Part shown: in pieces, positions 1-12,000 of the stretch
Layout of the letters: every line of letters starts with the position of its first letter
Numbering within the stretch: the first letter of the stretch is position 1
DNA from: Acipenser ruthenus
Taxonomy: Eukaryota; Chordata; Actinopteri; Acipenseriformes; Acipenseridae
Direction: 5' to 3'
Length of the DNA stretch: 64,000 nucleotides
NCBI RefSeq assembly: GCF_902713425.1
Contig: NC_081198.1
Location: 7,414,492 to 7,478,491, forward strand
Notes under the pieces: generated by a model
The model's input: only the letters and a program-made list of their open reading frames with translations
Told to the model about the DNA's origin: nothing
Databases searched by the model: none
Translations under genes and position numbers: made by a program

Positions 1-479
1 TTTGTTAGTTGTGACTCAATGTGTTTCACTGTGTTACACTTCTCAAGTCGAATCAAAAGATTGCACACCTCTACTGTGTCCAAAACGAGTCTCAGTAATG
101 AAATGGTGTATTACTGAGTAACAAACATGTTCTTTTCCCCCCATATTGGATATTAAAATGGTAAAATAGGAGCTAAAATATACTTGCTTGGCGGTGTTCA
201 GTTTGCAAAGAATGCTCTATGGATTGTACAATGTCAGTGTCAATATTTGAATAACCTATCAGTTATTTAGAAATTCTTCTTAGTTTATCATTGATAGGAA
301 GGTTAAGGCATGGCCAAATCGTATCTCCTGCTTCTGCCCCACCCAAAACACTGGACACAAGATACAGACTACTGGTAACTGTGGCGGACTGGAAACAATC
401 CGGTTTAATTTATATATATTTATATGTACAACAAATTAAAGAGTGAATGGCAGCCAACAATGAAAATAACTTTGCTCAC
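1..479. other. Left edge, downstream of MUTYH remnant
   Basis: AT-rich sequence with no exon I can support. The C-terminal NUDIX-like exons of MUTYH should lie on the minus strand here or beyond the left edge. A stretch around 310-360 has mild coding-like composition on the minus strand, but no frame in it matches the family convincingly. Confidence 0.4.
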
Positions 480-1661
480 CACATTCTTCAATATCCGGAA
501 CAGAACTAGATTGCAGTGTGGATTTACCCAGAAGCCTTTCTGATGCCAAATCAAGCTGGATCTCAACCTGCAGAGACCAGAGCAAACATTATTTCACTCC
601 CCTCCTCATCAGACACTGTACCTACATGCCAGTAAAACAGATTTACATTGTACTAAGCAAATTATATTCCTTCAGAGCTTTTGAATCAACTGCCTGAGTG
701 ACAGCGCTTCTAAAATCTAAAACAGAATATCCAAAATACTGGTAGGGGAACAACAGGCCTTTGCCAATTAAATGACATAGACCACCAACATGACCTGTTC
801 AGGTTCATGTTTATTACAGTGAGGTTAATATTGAATTCTTAACATGCTGCTGAATGCATACAGCAAGGCGGAATTTATGCATTATTAATAATGTACAACT
901 GTAAGTACAGTGACTGTAATGTGCTACCATTGTATTTGAACTTTTCCTGCTTTTAGTCTTTACAACTGTGCTGCTGACTCTCAGGGCTCTGCTCTGCTGG
1001 CAAAACAGTGTCTCCCAATCTTGTTTTGTCTGTCCTTATCCATGCTGAAAGATACCACTGTTTTGTTCCCTTTCAATACCGGAGACCAGTGCTGTGCAGG
1101 GAGACATCAAAACATGCAAGGCAGCACTGCCCCCTAGTGTGCAAAACACAGTAGGCATGGCCTTTAGTCACATAATCTGGAAAGAATGGAACAGACTAGC
1201 TCAATCTACCTCATGTATCAACTGCGGTCACTAGACCGTCTATATGAATGAATCGTCAGTGCAATTCCTGTACCTGCTTATAGGCCCTGCAGTGTGTCTG
1301 AATAGGGCCAAGCACAGGGGCGCTTTTGGGGTGTACACAGTGGCACCCAGCTCCATCATAGCCTGATTGAAGTCTCTTGCTCGCTTGGGGTCTACCAAGG
1401 TATTGGCTAGACTCCTGAAACCAAACACAAAACATGTCATACGCCCTTCGGACGATTTAAACTATGATATAATAAGGCAAAATGACTTCTTATTATCCCT
1501 AGAAAATGAATCTCACCAGAGAGAATCTGTGACAGAGGGGCTAGTGCAGTCAGCTCCTACAGTTAAAAAGGACCCCACTGTTGCATATTTACAGAGTGTA
1601 TAATGTAAGTGAGAGGTTCACCAAGGAGATTACATTTTAGACATAACAAACTCTCAGTGGT

Positions 1662-1705
<44 letters not shown>

Positions 1706-3422
1706 CAAACAGCATGGAGGGCTTTACAGAAACAGCTACGATCCAACGACAACGCTGCAGCATTTTACACAGCATCTTGCTGTAAATCGCCATTTCAATC
1801 TCTAAAGATCCCCCCAAGTTTAATAATAAAAAACAAAACAAACAAACCATTGTGGAGCCTCTTTCCTCAAGAGTAGAAGCCCAGCCCCCCCCACATCTCA
1901 TTCACATCCTGCATTAATAACGAGGGAATAAATTCAGCCGAATGTTCCGTAGGATTTCACATATCATCCATGCACTGAGAAGTGCTCATTGGGAAAAGAA
2001 ACAGATTCACATACTTTATACAGTACTGGCATCTATATCTAAAACATAGCTGAAAACGGGGCCTGTATATTTGGTCTGCGTGTCAACTATACTATTCTTA
2101 TTTTCACTATTTTTGTCTCCAGGGCTTGTTTTAAAATTCTTCCAGGACGTTTTATTCCCTCAGCCATGGCTGAGGTAAGTATCAGGAATCTCACTTTATT
2201 CTCCTGTCCCCAGCCTTTTTTAAAATGACCTCACCTCTAAAGTAGCTGCAGCAAAATCCTGTGCTGTTGGCCACCTCTGAAATAACACAAAAACAAAACA
2301 CTTAAATAATATGCTGTCAATTACAGCAGCAAAAGACATCCCGACACACACACCTTGGGATTCTAAAGAGTGTGGTGAAAGCATGAAAAAAATAAGAGAA
2401 CTTTAAGAATAGAAAGCATTAATGCACCTACTTTCATCCATGAAATATTCACCAGCTCAGCAGTCACTAAGTTATTGTGTGAGGTATGGGTTTTGTAACT
2501 TTCCTCAGTTATCTCAGCAGCATTCATTGTATGAACATTAATATCTAGGTACCTGCGTAGAGCCTTTTGTTTACATCAGGTTATGTTGCAGCCTGCAAAC
2601 AAATGAAAAACAAATTAAGGAACGACTCATATTACTAAACACTGCAATAATCTGGGGCTGTTGAATTTCTATTAAATTGTGTGGTGCACAGTAGGGTTAA
2701 ATGTTTTCCGGTCCACGTTGCTCTCTTGATCTTCCGGAGAGTTGTAGACTGAACTGTTATGCACTGAATAAAAAGTGTAAAGTCACAGGTGAACATTACT
2801 TCTGAAATACTGTGAAACTTGAGTTACCTGAAGGGACACAAGGTCCTCCAGGGAAGTTCCCTTTTGCACTCATCATACCACCAGAGCAGCTGCTTTCTAA
2901 AGGAACTGATGTCACCTGGGTCTTTGAAATAGTGGTAAGTGGAATTCTGGGAAGGAACAGGACTTAGGGGTTCTGCCAAGAGGGACAGAAGTGCAAGTTA
3001 TTAGTTAGCAAAAAAAATATGTTTGATTCTTTTTTCAAACAGGTACAGTACCCATCCCTATCAGGGTTCTGGTAGGAGAGTCTAAATGCCTAGGGAGCAC
3101 ACCGCAGTTGCTTTCCGTATCTTATTACACATATGGTTTGTGTAAAACAATATTTTCAGTAATGTAGGTTTGTGCTACATGGACCAAGTGCATCTTGAAG
3201 TGAGCAAGCTCCCCCTGCTCTGAGAGGGAGAGTAAAGTGGCATCGAGTGATTTATTATGATACAGAATTCAGTAGTGCTGTGGTTGTGTAATCATGCTCA
3301 TTTGTACCTTCTTTGATCGCTTGGGAAGATTTTACTTTCTTTCTTGGAGATCTCTTTGGCTTTTCAAGAGTCTCCTGGGCTGCTGTTCTTCCATTTTTCA
3401 CAGTTGATCTCAACTGCCTCAT
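480..3422 (-). pseudogene. MUTYH: MUTYH (adenine DNA glycosylase) remnant, probably a pseudogene
   Basis: MUTYH removes adenine mispaired with 8-oxoguanine in base-excision repair. Recognisable exons on the minus strand: 3308-3422 (N-terminus, starts MRQLRSTVKNG), 2828-2972 (YHYFKDPGDISSF then KRELPWRTL), 2553-2592 (DVNKRLYA), 2235-2276 (RWPTAQDFAAATLE), 1274-1414 ([16 protein letters not shown] then MELGAT) and 480-567 (VEIQLDLASERLLGK then SVPDIEEC). Several keep ag/gt borders. Signs of decay: in the exon at 2553 the frame giving DVNKRLYA has a TAA four codons in, and the splice phase from the previous exon puts it out of frame. In the exon at 1274 the first Fe-S cysteine (family 'GATVC') is tyrosine, and a frame slip removes the rest: the frame giving CRAYK differs from the frame of the exon's first part. 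The exons for the MLQQTQ segment, helix-hairpin-helix and catalytic Asp were not found between 1415 and 2827; weak remnants may lie at 2100-2175 and 2410-2460. The identity is secure; the pseudogene call is strong inference. Confidence 0.75.
1662..1704. repeat. (TCAA)n microsatellite
   Basis: About ten uninterrupted copies of a 4-bp unit inside the MUTYH remnant. It is a simple tandem repeat without spacers. Confidence 0.95.
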
Positions 3423-3499
3423 TGTAAAACGCTGTTGCTTTCCCCTGTCATGTGGAGGAAAGAGAAACAATAGAAAGCCAACAAGCATTCTGTATTATG

Positions 3500-3649
3500 T
3501 AAGCAGTAAGACCCAACAGGGTGGGTGGTATCAGGCAATACTGGACCGCCTAAAGGCATAATGAGCGGCGTTGGGCCTTATAGCCCCTGGAAGGGGGAAG
3601 GTCTGGTATTTCCCAATAACGCCCACCCTGGAGGGTCTTATTGCGCTTA
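3500..3649. repeat. Small terminal-inverted-repeat element (MITE-like)
   Basis: The left end reads TAAGCAGTAAGACCCAACAG then GGTGGG. The reverse complement of the right end reads TAAGCGCAATAAGACCCTCC then AGGGTGGG. The two ~30-nt arms flank a GC-richer core of about 90 bp that carries further TTATxGC-type submotifs. The length (about 150 bp), lack of coding potential and terminal symmetry fit a MITE. No target duplication is obvious and the superfamily is not known to me. It lies just upstream of the first MUTYH coding exon. Confidence 0.6.
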
Positions 3650-3755
3650 GAAAATGGGAAACTGTTACGAAAAAAAAAAGACAGAAAATAGTTTTGTGGT
3701 TTAGAACTTTATGAGTAGGTGGCTCAAGGATACCTGTCCAGGTGAAAAGGCACGT

Positions 3756-3840
3756 ATGCCCATAGTTTTTTATTTCCTGGTCATCTATTGAAAGATAATG
3801 CAGTACTAGCCAATGAGATGCCAGGAAATAAAAAGCCCAT
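3756..3840. repeat. Inverted-repeat hairpin element
   Basis: Arm 1 (3756-3786, containing TTTTTTATTTCCTGGTCATC) is nearly the reverse complement of arm 2 (3816-3840, AGATGCCAGGAAATAAAAAG then CCCAT), with a 29-nt loop. A related direct repeat, GAAAGATAATGCAGTAC versus GAAAGATAGCGTACC, follows each arm (near 3790 and 3849). It could be a short palindromic MITE or a structured promoter element. No coding potential. Confidence 0.55.
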
Positions 3841-3849
3841 TTTCTAATG

Positions 3850-5767
3850 AAAGATAGCGTACCGTCCTATCCCAAAGCCTACGGGTACTACGTTTTTAGT
3901 TGTATTTGTTTAACAACAAAAAACTTAATGAGATCAGAAATCTCATTTACAATGACATCCCGCATGAGAGCAGTTCATTTCAATAGTTACTGAACGTATT
4001 TACTTCTGCCAAAATTGCGGTGGTGCCATAAACAAACACTGTCGAAGATCATTTAACCTCCAAGATTCGTACAGTATTTATGTTGGGAATCAAAACACAT
4101 CCCAGCACACATGCATTACCGATAAGAATTAGACTAGGTACATACAGAGCACATTAACACTGCTTGAACAAAAATATACCCGGTACGGTGCTACTCGTAT
4201 CGTAGTCGATATGCTAAAAACCCTCATTGAAGTCAATCTAAAATAACGTGTATCTAATTAAGAACAACAATGATTTCCCATACTGAGGTCACCGAGTCAC
4301 TGGTTCTCCCGCGGTCTGCTGTTTCCAGGGAGGTACAGCAATACCCAATTCGGAGTTTTGGAAGCTGCAGAAAGTCTCTGCTAGGAGAGATGCGAATCTG
4401 CTAGCCAGTAAAGTTACATCTCACTTTTAGAACCTTTATTCTACTTGCTTTGTAAATGTATACCCTTCAGTGATATATTCTAATATGCCAGTTGGTGCAA
4501 GTACCGGTATTTAACGTGGCACAGTGTTCAAAGATTATTTAATTTTTTTTTTTCTTTTAAACCTGTTTAATTTCTATAAACAAACCTCCAACAAATATTG
4601 CCTCAGCAACGTGTGCCTACATTGTGCAGTGATGTCAAGTCATTTCGCTAAGAAAATGTACCATTGAAAAAAGACCACACAAAGCCTTCCTGAATAGGTG
4701 CCAAGTGACCAAAGAGTTTATTATAACAGAATGGACATGCAAGTAATGATTCACAAACACATAGGACAAAACCACACTTCCCCTCAATGACAAGTTTATT
4801 TTCCAGTGTGTGTATATATATATATATATAAGAGAATGACATGTGTCTTACATAGCATAGTTTTAACACCCATCAGGTATATTACTTGATATTACACACA
4901 TTGCAGAATATATTTTTTTCCATATCTCATCATTTCAAGATACACAATTTTTCATAGTAAGGTGGACTGTGTAATCCATCTTATATACCTTAGTTTCCAC
5001 ATTTTTTTTATACTGAATATTTTGTGACAGAACAGGCCATAACAGACACAGACAATTGTACATATTAACGTATAGCCAGCTAAGCTTTAAACATCCTCAG
5101 CCATTTACAGAAGCCAAAATGTGACAGTAATAAAAAAAAAAAAAGGTTGGCATAAAAGCATGAGCAGCAGTGATGGCTGAACTGGCGAAGTCTCAGCAAC
5201 AGCAGAACATTACAGTTGCACTTTTTATTTTCTCTTTGTAACCCTTGAAGTCCCAAGCTTTTTAAATAGTTAAAATGGCTAGTCACCACTATTTCTAGAC
5301 ATTTTCCAATTGTTATCGATATAAACTGCCATGTCATAACTAAACATATTTTAAACATTGTTGGATTTAGATTTAAAAAGTACCCCACTCTAGTCATACT
5401 ATGATTAAGGTATAATTTACATTGCTTGATATGAGGAAAATATACTAAATTACATTTCCAGCTCTGAAAGCGGTGCTCAACAGCCTCAAGTCTGAAACGT
5501 ATTGACTTTAAAACTAACATTTAGTTTTTTGTATTATTTATTTATTTATTTATTTTTTAACAAAGACTATTTTTATAAATGCTCTCCATGGCTAACAGTG
5601 TTTGGAAACAGAAGAATAAACTACAGCTTCTTTGAAACAGACAAGAATGTTAATCAAAAACCTTATTTTCTTAATCAAAACTGCCTTTCAAAAAAAAAAA
5701 AGTTTTCAACAAATACTGCTCATGAATAGGGCTCTATGTCCAAATTGAATGTATCATCCTACCATCT
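3850..5767. other. Spacer between MUTYH 5' end and THAP gene 3' end
   Basis: AT-rich sequence with no gene I can support. A cluster of overlapping minus-strand AATAAA signals at about 5528-5553 (plus-strand TTTATTTATTTATT) probably ends the THAP transcript, making 5530-5767 its 3' UTR. A short (TA)n lies at about 4811-4830. A 146-codon minus-strand open frame at 5080-5520 has no recognisable domain and lies beyond the polyadenylation signals. Confidence 0.5.
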
Positions 5768-7787
5768 CTAACTCCCAAAAACAGTAGCAGGGCTAGAACT
5801 TGGCAGGAGAGCAAGAGCAAATTTTTCCTGAGTTTCAGCGCAAATCTCTGCTATCTCTTCTAGAACTGCAGGTGGAGCGACAATAGTTGGTTCAACTCTG
5901 TTACACAGAGTCCTGTATGAAGGGAGTGGATAGCCTAATTCTCTTAAAAACTCATAACCTTTCCCCCCTACGGCAGCTCTGATCCGTCGAGCAGATTGTA
6001 CAGTGTTCTGTGACCACACAGCACGCCTGGAACGCTTTGTTAGCGAGAGGGCACGTATCTGATCTTCAAACAGAAAATTTTGCAGGCTTTTTTCTATTTT
6101 ATTCAGTTTATTTAGTTTTTTCTTCATTTCTTCAACCTAATACACAAGCAGGAAAGAAAGAGAGGAAAATATTGTGATTAGTAAAGAAATGGGATATTGT
6201 AAACTTTATCTGCCTTTAAAATTAAAGTTTTAAATTATCATCACCTATTACTTGATTTTGAAGGGGATGGTTAAATGGAATAGTACTTGAAAATTGAAAT
6301 TCAAAGCCAAGTAAAAAATACCTTGTCTGTGTTGTGTTCTTCTAGAACAGCTCATTTCTACTGGTCAACATTTACAAATATCCAGATGTAGTTTATAAGA
6401 GCGTATCATTGAAAACCATTTAACTAGGATTGCCATGATACTGTATGTACTCCTGTCTTTACTATTAGTATATCTATACATGGTAATAATCATGTTTGTG
6501 TGAACACTTTATCCTACAACTAACCTGTCTTTGCAATATAGCATTGTTCAGATATTGTTGTTCCAAATGCGCCTTGAACCGATCACACTCCCTACAGCTG
6601 TAATCTTCTTTATTGTTCTCCTCATTGTTTTCAGGCTCTCCGGTTTCACTGCATAGTTGCTTCCGAGCATAACCATGATCGCCACGGGTCCTCTTACCAG
6701 CTGCATACATTACAAAGAAGAGTTAGGTTAGTTGAATGTACATATTTAGGTGAATGAAAAATATGTACCTTTTCTTAGTGTAATGGGTGGCTATACTAGT
6801 ACAGTAGTGCCCTTTTTTATTTCTGCTGTGAAAAAAAAGCCCAAAACTAACTTGAAGGATGATACAGGAGTTGAGTGTTGCTGTGAAAATTCTGTATTAA
6901 GCCCATTTAGAGTTGTGAGCTACAGTACCCTTAAGGAGACTTGGTGGTATCTGTATAATAACTTCTCACTTCAAATGGTACCTTCTCCTGTCACCAGTAA
7001 TATTAATAAACAAATAAACAGGAGGCTCCACCATGTTTTCAGATACATGAGCCTTAGCTTACCATAGTCCAATTTTATTTTCACTTCTTTCATAAGGATG
7101 GGTGAAGGTGGATCAGGCACATCAAACACTGTAGGGATAGCATTTGGCTTTAGCTTCTTTCCTCCTGCAGGAGATCTTGCGATTTCTTCAAACTGGCTCG
7201 GCTCAAAGTGATCCTATACAATTAAGAACCAACTCAGTATTAAGACAGAAAATTACCCTAGACTTACAATTTCTACGAAGTGTTTGGGAAAACACTGCAG
7301 TACAACAAATACTAGTTGACTAGCTTTACATCATGTCTAAAACAATGCGTTTTGTTTCACGTTTGTAACTAAACAAAGAATCAATATACTGTCCTAATAC
7401 TGTGACATAGTAAAAAGTTTACAGATCACAAAGACTTTCACAATATATAAAAGAAATATCCACTATAAACGAACACATTTTTAAAAACGTCAGTTTTAAT
7501 GCTTTTATAGCTCAGCCCACCTTACACAGCCATATTTACTTAAAAAAAAAACAAAACCCAACAAACAAAACAAAAAAACCCGACTGCTTGAACCTAGGTT
7601 TCCCCACACACCGGTACCTTCAATAAATAAAACTTGCCTCGCATAACCTGGAGCATGTGGTAGGTATAAAATCTCGCCGACAATTAATCACCCATTTTTT
7701 CATTCTTACTGGGTCTTTGGGAAAACGAAATAACTGTTTTCCAATCGTCGTTGAATTTGAGCAATTCGGTGCCGAGCATCCTCCCAT
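5768..7787 (-). CDS. THAP-domain protein with P-element-transposase-like C-terminus
   Basis: Four coding exons: 7638-7787, 7063-7213, 6525-6700 and 5768-6136. Phases join to 281 aa plus stop. THAP domains are zinc-dependent C2CH DNA-binding modules. Here C4 and C9 (MGGCSAPNC), W32 and C49-x2-H52 (LCEDH) are present, followed by the closing AIPTVF box at 75-80. D108-H-G-Y111 matches the HCF-1-binding motif (D/E-H-x-Y) seen in several THAP factors. Residues 160-182 (VEEMKKKLNKLNKIEKSL) look coiled-coil. Residues 183-240 (RRAVWSQNTVQSARRIRAAV, then GYPLPSYRTLCNRVE) match the helical region after the THAP domain in P-element-type transposases. No RNase-H-like catalytic part follows, so this is more likely a domesticated transcription factor than an active transposase. 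Intron 1 has a GC donor (GAG|GCAAGT). I cannot assign it to a numbered vertebrate THAP; THAP10 has a somewhat similar FRFPKD start. Confidence 0.85.
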
Positions 7788-9081
7788 GTTTTTACCTGAT
7801 CCTACTTAACTAAAACACACAAGTTAGAAAGTGTTATCCGCTATATTAATTAAAAAAAAATGCAAATCAATATCCAGTATCACCAATATTAGACATAGAG
7901 TGTGTCACAATAGGATATTAAAAGAAATAATATAAAAAGTAAGGTAACGTTTATAAACCATGCAAAAGCTAGAACTTAGCTTTGAGCCAAAATGGCGACT
8001 ATGCTTCTTCAGAGCCCCGTTTAGATGACGTATATATAAACTGCCTGCTCATGTGCCAGAGTAAAAAAACAACAACATGCATATTAAAAAATACGTAAAA
8101 TATTTTATATGTATTTATTAATAATAATAAAAAATCACCTTTTTCTTGGTTTTGTGCAACTTTACTGACACTTTATTGTGCGGGCTGTTTTTGTTAAAGC
8201 GCCACACTTTTCCACATGAATGAGGACCCCAACCAAAACAGACACAGTTACTTAAAAGCATGGAGTATACAGCGTGCGAGGTACGAAATGCCGTGTTTTG
8301 GTCATATAAACCTGAATGATATAAAAAAAAATTAAAAGCCTAAAAGTCAGATTTATCTATACGCAGAATGGAACACTGCCATTTCATTAAATGAGTGTGG
8401 ATTTACTAGGGTTGAGTTGCTTGACACTGGACTGGTTTTAACTTCAAATTCAATCCGTCTGTTACGTCAACTAAGACAGTGAATTGAAAAGTTCACATTG
8501 AAAAGTTTCAATACAGCCTATATCATACTAACAGAAAAATAATGTTCGACGTGTGAATTTTAAAAAGATGTAATAACTGATAGTTTTTTTGGGTGGTTGG
8601 GTCTGATCTTTTGAGATCAGAAATCTGCGTATAGTATACCTTTTTTGTAAAAGAGTGCATTTGATTTGGTAAACTTTTTTTTCTTCTCAATTTCCAGATA
8701 TAATAACGGTTTGATTTCATATCCACTATCAACGAACCACCAACGAATTAAAGTACTTTCTTTTTTAGTGAGTTATCAGTCTGACAAATTGTATTTGCCT
8801 TAAACAAGATTTTTAATTTCCCGGGATTACTAGTAGAAAGTAGAATTAATTAATAAAGGTCAGGTAATTTGTGGGATATTGAAATTACTGTATATGATTA
8901 ATTTCACTGAGAGATTTGGGGTGGGTGGCTATGTTAGGTAAAGGACTGTAATTCAGGGTTAACGTAGTGATTTTGTACAATGTGCAGAATTATTCAGATG
9001 CAGCTTTAATTGCAAAGGCACGATGTTCCACAGGTACGCTGACCCGCCCCTTGCATCTCAGCACTGAAAAAACCTCTAAGG
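7788..9081. promoter_or_regulatory. Divergent intergenic region, THAP gene (-) / TOE1 (+)
   Basis: About 1.3 kb separates the two start codons. AAAATGGCGAC at 7989-7999 resembles a YY1 site, and GATGACGTATATATAAA ending near 8040 combines a CRE-like half and a TATA-like stretch. TOE1 probably has a non-coding first exon here: an acceptor-like TGTTCCACAG lies near 9023-9032. Promoter activity is inferred from gene orientation and motifs only. Confidence 0.4.
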
Positions 9082-12000
9082 ATGTCTTCCATGATCGTCC
9101 CTGTAATCGATGTCCAAAATGACAACTTTAAAGAGCTCTGGCCAGCATTGGTGTTGGCGATCAAAACATCATCTTTCATAGCGCTGGATACTGTGAGTGT
9201 ACAACACACCCTTCATTATGTTCTCTCATTAGGCTAAATGGATTCATACCTTTCACTTTGTACACAATTGAAATAGAGTAGTTCTCATCTAGGTCATGTT
9301 AGATTGAACACGTTGAGACTGTAGTTACTCTAGCCAGGTTAGAATAACAAGTTTAGAAAAAACTACTGTGACTCAACATGTATGTACAGGACCAGACTTT
9401 TGGACAAATAGGCATTGCCACAGCTACAGTATTCCACAGACATCATATACAACAAACTGAACTTGTATACTGTATATTTGTTTTACCCCTAGGAATTAAG
9501 TGGTCTTGGATCAAGAAAGGATTTACTGGCACAGTGAGTATTGTGATGGGTTTGTTACTGACTATTATTGTTATACTGTCTGCAAAGCAAGTACTTGTGA
9601 ATAGGGGAAAAACTGAAATATGCCCTCCCCCAAACAAAAAGCCAAAACAAACACCTTGCTACAAGTCAGTTGATACAAAAAAATGTTGCTTATTGCTTTT
9701 TATATGCATGATCAAATGTGAATTTTCTGCAGATACCCAGTTATCACTTTCACATGTGCATATTCAAAATGCAAATTCATCATTAATCTTTAGATTTATT
9801 TCATTATAGATGCATTGAAGAACGGTACAAAGCCATTTGCAGTACTGCACGGACACGCTCTATTTTGTCCTTGGGAATCGCCTGTTTCAAAAAGCTTCCT
9901 GACAAGGTAAATGATACTGGGTTTATACAAAACCAGTGCAACTGTTTCCATAGATATTTTCCTTGGCTGAACTGAACTATTGGGTTGTATTTAGATCAGC
10001 TAGTATTCAGAGGTTATACCTGGTATTTTTACACTAACATTTTCTTTACTGTTGGTTTCAGGCTCCTCACACTTACCTGGTGCAGGTGTACAACCTGACC
10101 CTGCTTTGCATGCAGGAGTATGTGATCGAGCCACAGTCAGTGCAGTTCCTGGTGCAGCATGGCTTCGACTTTAACAAGCAGTATGCCCAGGGCATCCCAT
10201 ACCATAAAGGAAACGACAAGGTGAGTCCTCGCAGTGAGCCCGTAAGTGTAATTAGTTGTTATGGCTAAGGTCACACTGTAAATCTACTACTGATTGCAAG
10301 GGTTTTAGTAGGCAACTTTTGCAAGTTAAACTGTTCTACACTACTATTAAATGTTTGCTATTGCATTCTGCTTTAATTTATTGGGTTCCTTTTGTCTGCC
10401 AACTACTTTTTGTAAAGCGTTTTGACGGGTTCCATCATGATGTTATTTTTAAGGTTTTATTGCCTATGAGAGACACTATATAAATGTAAGTAATCAGTGG
10501 TATTGTCATGCAGGAGGATAGAGCTGATGTCTTTAAAGCCAAGTTGTTGCATCTCGATGGAATATAATCCTGGTTGAACATTTCAAATAAATACTGTTCT
10601 TCTCTTATTGGCAGGGCGGTGATCTGCAGAGCCAGAGCATGCGAGCGCTTTTCCTGGAGGTGATTCAAGCACGGAAGCCCCTGGTCCTTCACAATGGACT
10701 CATAGACCTGGTCTTTCTCTACCAGTGTTTCTACGCTTGGCTCCCAGATCGACTGGGAACCTTCACTGCAGACCTATCTGAGATCTTCCCTGCTGGCATC
10801 TTCGACACCAAACATGCTGCAGAGTTTGAAGTGCGCTTCATGGCCTCCTATCTGGAATACGCCTACAAGAAGTGGTGGGTCTCGCAGCCTTTACAGAGAA
10901 TAATGTTACTGTTGTATGCCAAGAAACTAAAACAGGATAGTTATGAATATATTACTCGTAATATATTGTACACAGTATTCTTTTTTTCTGTCTTCCAGAC
11001 TACATTTATTTTATTATTCCTAATTTAATGTTAAAAATTAATTTAAAAAAAAAATCATTATTATTGCAGTGATACAACCGATCAGTTAAAGTTGCTACGT
11101 GTTATTACGTAGTAGAACAGAAGATGCATGTGTTTTTTTTTTTTTAAAGTAAGCGAGAAAATTTCAAATCAGTAGAAGCGGGTGGACCTGGCCCCCACCT
11201 CTCCTTGGAGTTCTGCAACTACGCAGAGAGGCTGTGCACCTACATTGACTTCCGACAGTGCACAGAGGGGGGTGGGGAGAGAGAGACTGGTGAGGAGGGA
11301 CCCCCTGCCATCTGTATGAGGTTCTCTGTGAGTATACATTCTACTGACCTACAGTGTCAGGGTCCAGTGGACCCCAGAAGTCTACTAACTAGGGATAGTG
11401 GCCAACAAAGAAGGGTGTTTAATAAAGACTGCCTTGTTAAGGTTTTAAAATACAGTACATGTGGAACAAAAATCCAACAGAGATGAGTGAATAAAATGAC
11501 AAATTGTCAACATTATTTATCGTATTAGGGTGTAATCAAACAGTGCTGTTTTGAAGTAAGAAATTACATCACACTTACAAATAATGTTAGCAGCGAGCTA
11601 GATTGCCGGAATCTTCATGGCTGTTTATATGTAACACTAAATCTGCACTGGTTTCTGTTGTGCATCTACTCCACAGGCATATGGCTGGTGCCCCAACGGA
11701 TCGCAGTGCACTCTGTCTCACAATACAGACCTTATCATAGAGCAAGATGAGCAGAGTAAGGATCATAAGAGAAGGAGAAAGAACAAGAGGAAATTCAAAG
11801 CTGCTCAGGAGGAGTCCAGGGCCCCCAATGAGCCTGATCGAGTTGAGCATGAAAGCAGCCCGCCAAACAAACATCTCTGTGTGGAGGATGATAAAATGCA
11901 GAAAGATCGGGGATCTGTGAAGGAGACAGCCTCTGCTGATGTGGTGGACAGCATGAAGGATGCACTTCTAGCGGAAGAAGTGGAGAGGAAGGATATGAGT

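Noticed and set aside
1662-1704. Short tandem array considered as a CRISPR-like repeat
   Set aside because: The 4-bp unit has no spacers; it is a plain microsatellite in a vertebrate genome.
2100-2175. Apparent plus-strand mini-exon with TTGTCTCCAG acceptor and GAG|GTAAGT donor
   Set aside because: No gene on the plus strand fits it. The minus strand shows weak resemblance to the MUTYH RGKRLQEGA segment, so it may be a MUTYH remnant, but neither reading is secure.
5080-5520. Minus-strand open frame of 146 codons
   Set aside because: Rich in Phe, Leu and Cys from AT-rich DNA, with no domain, and located beyond the likely polyadenylation cluster of the THAP gene.
9378-9809. Plus-strand open frame of 143 codons
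   Set aside because: It reads through a TOE1 intron. Only 9493-9533 is exonic, and the splice sites and homology support the 41-bp exon.
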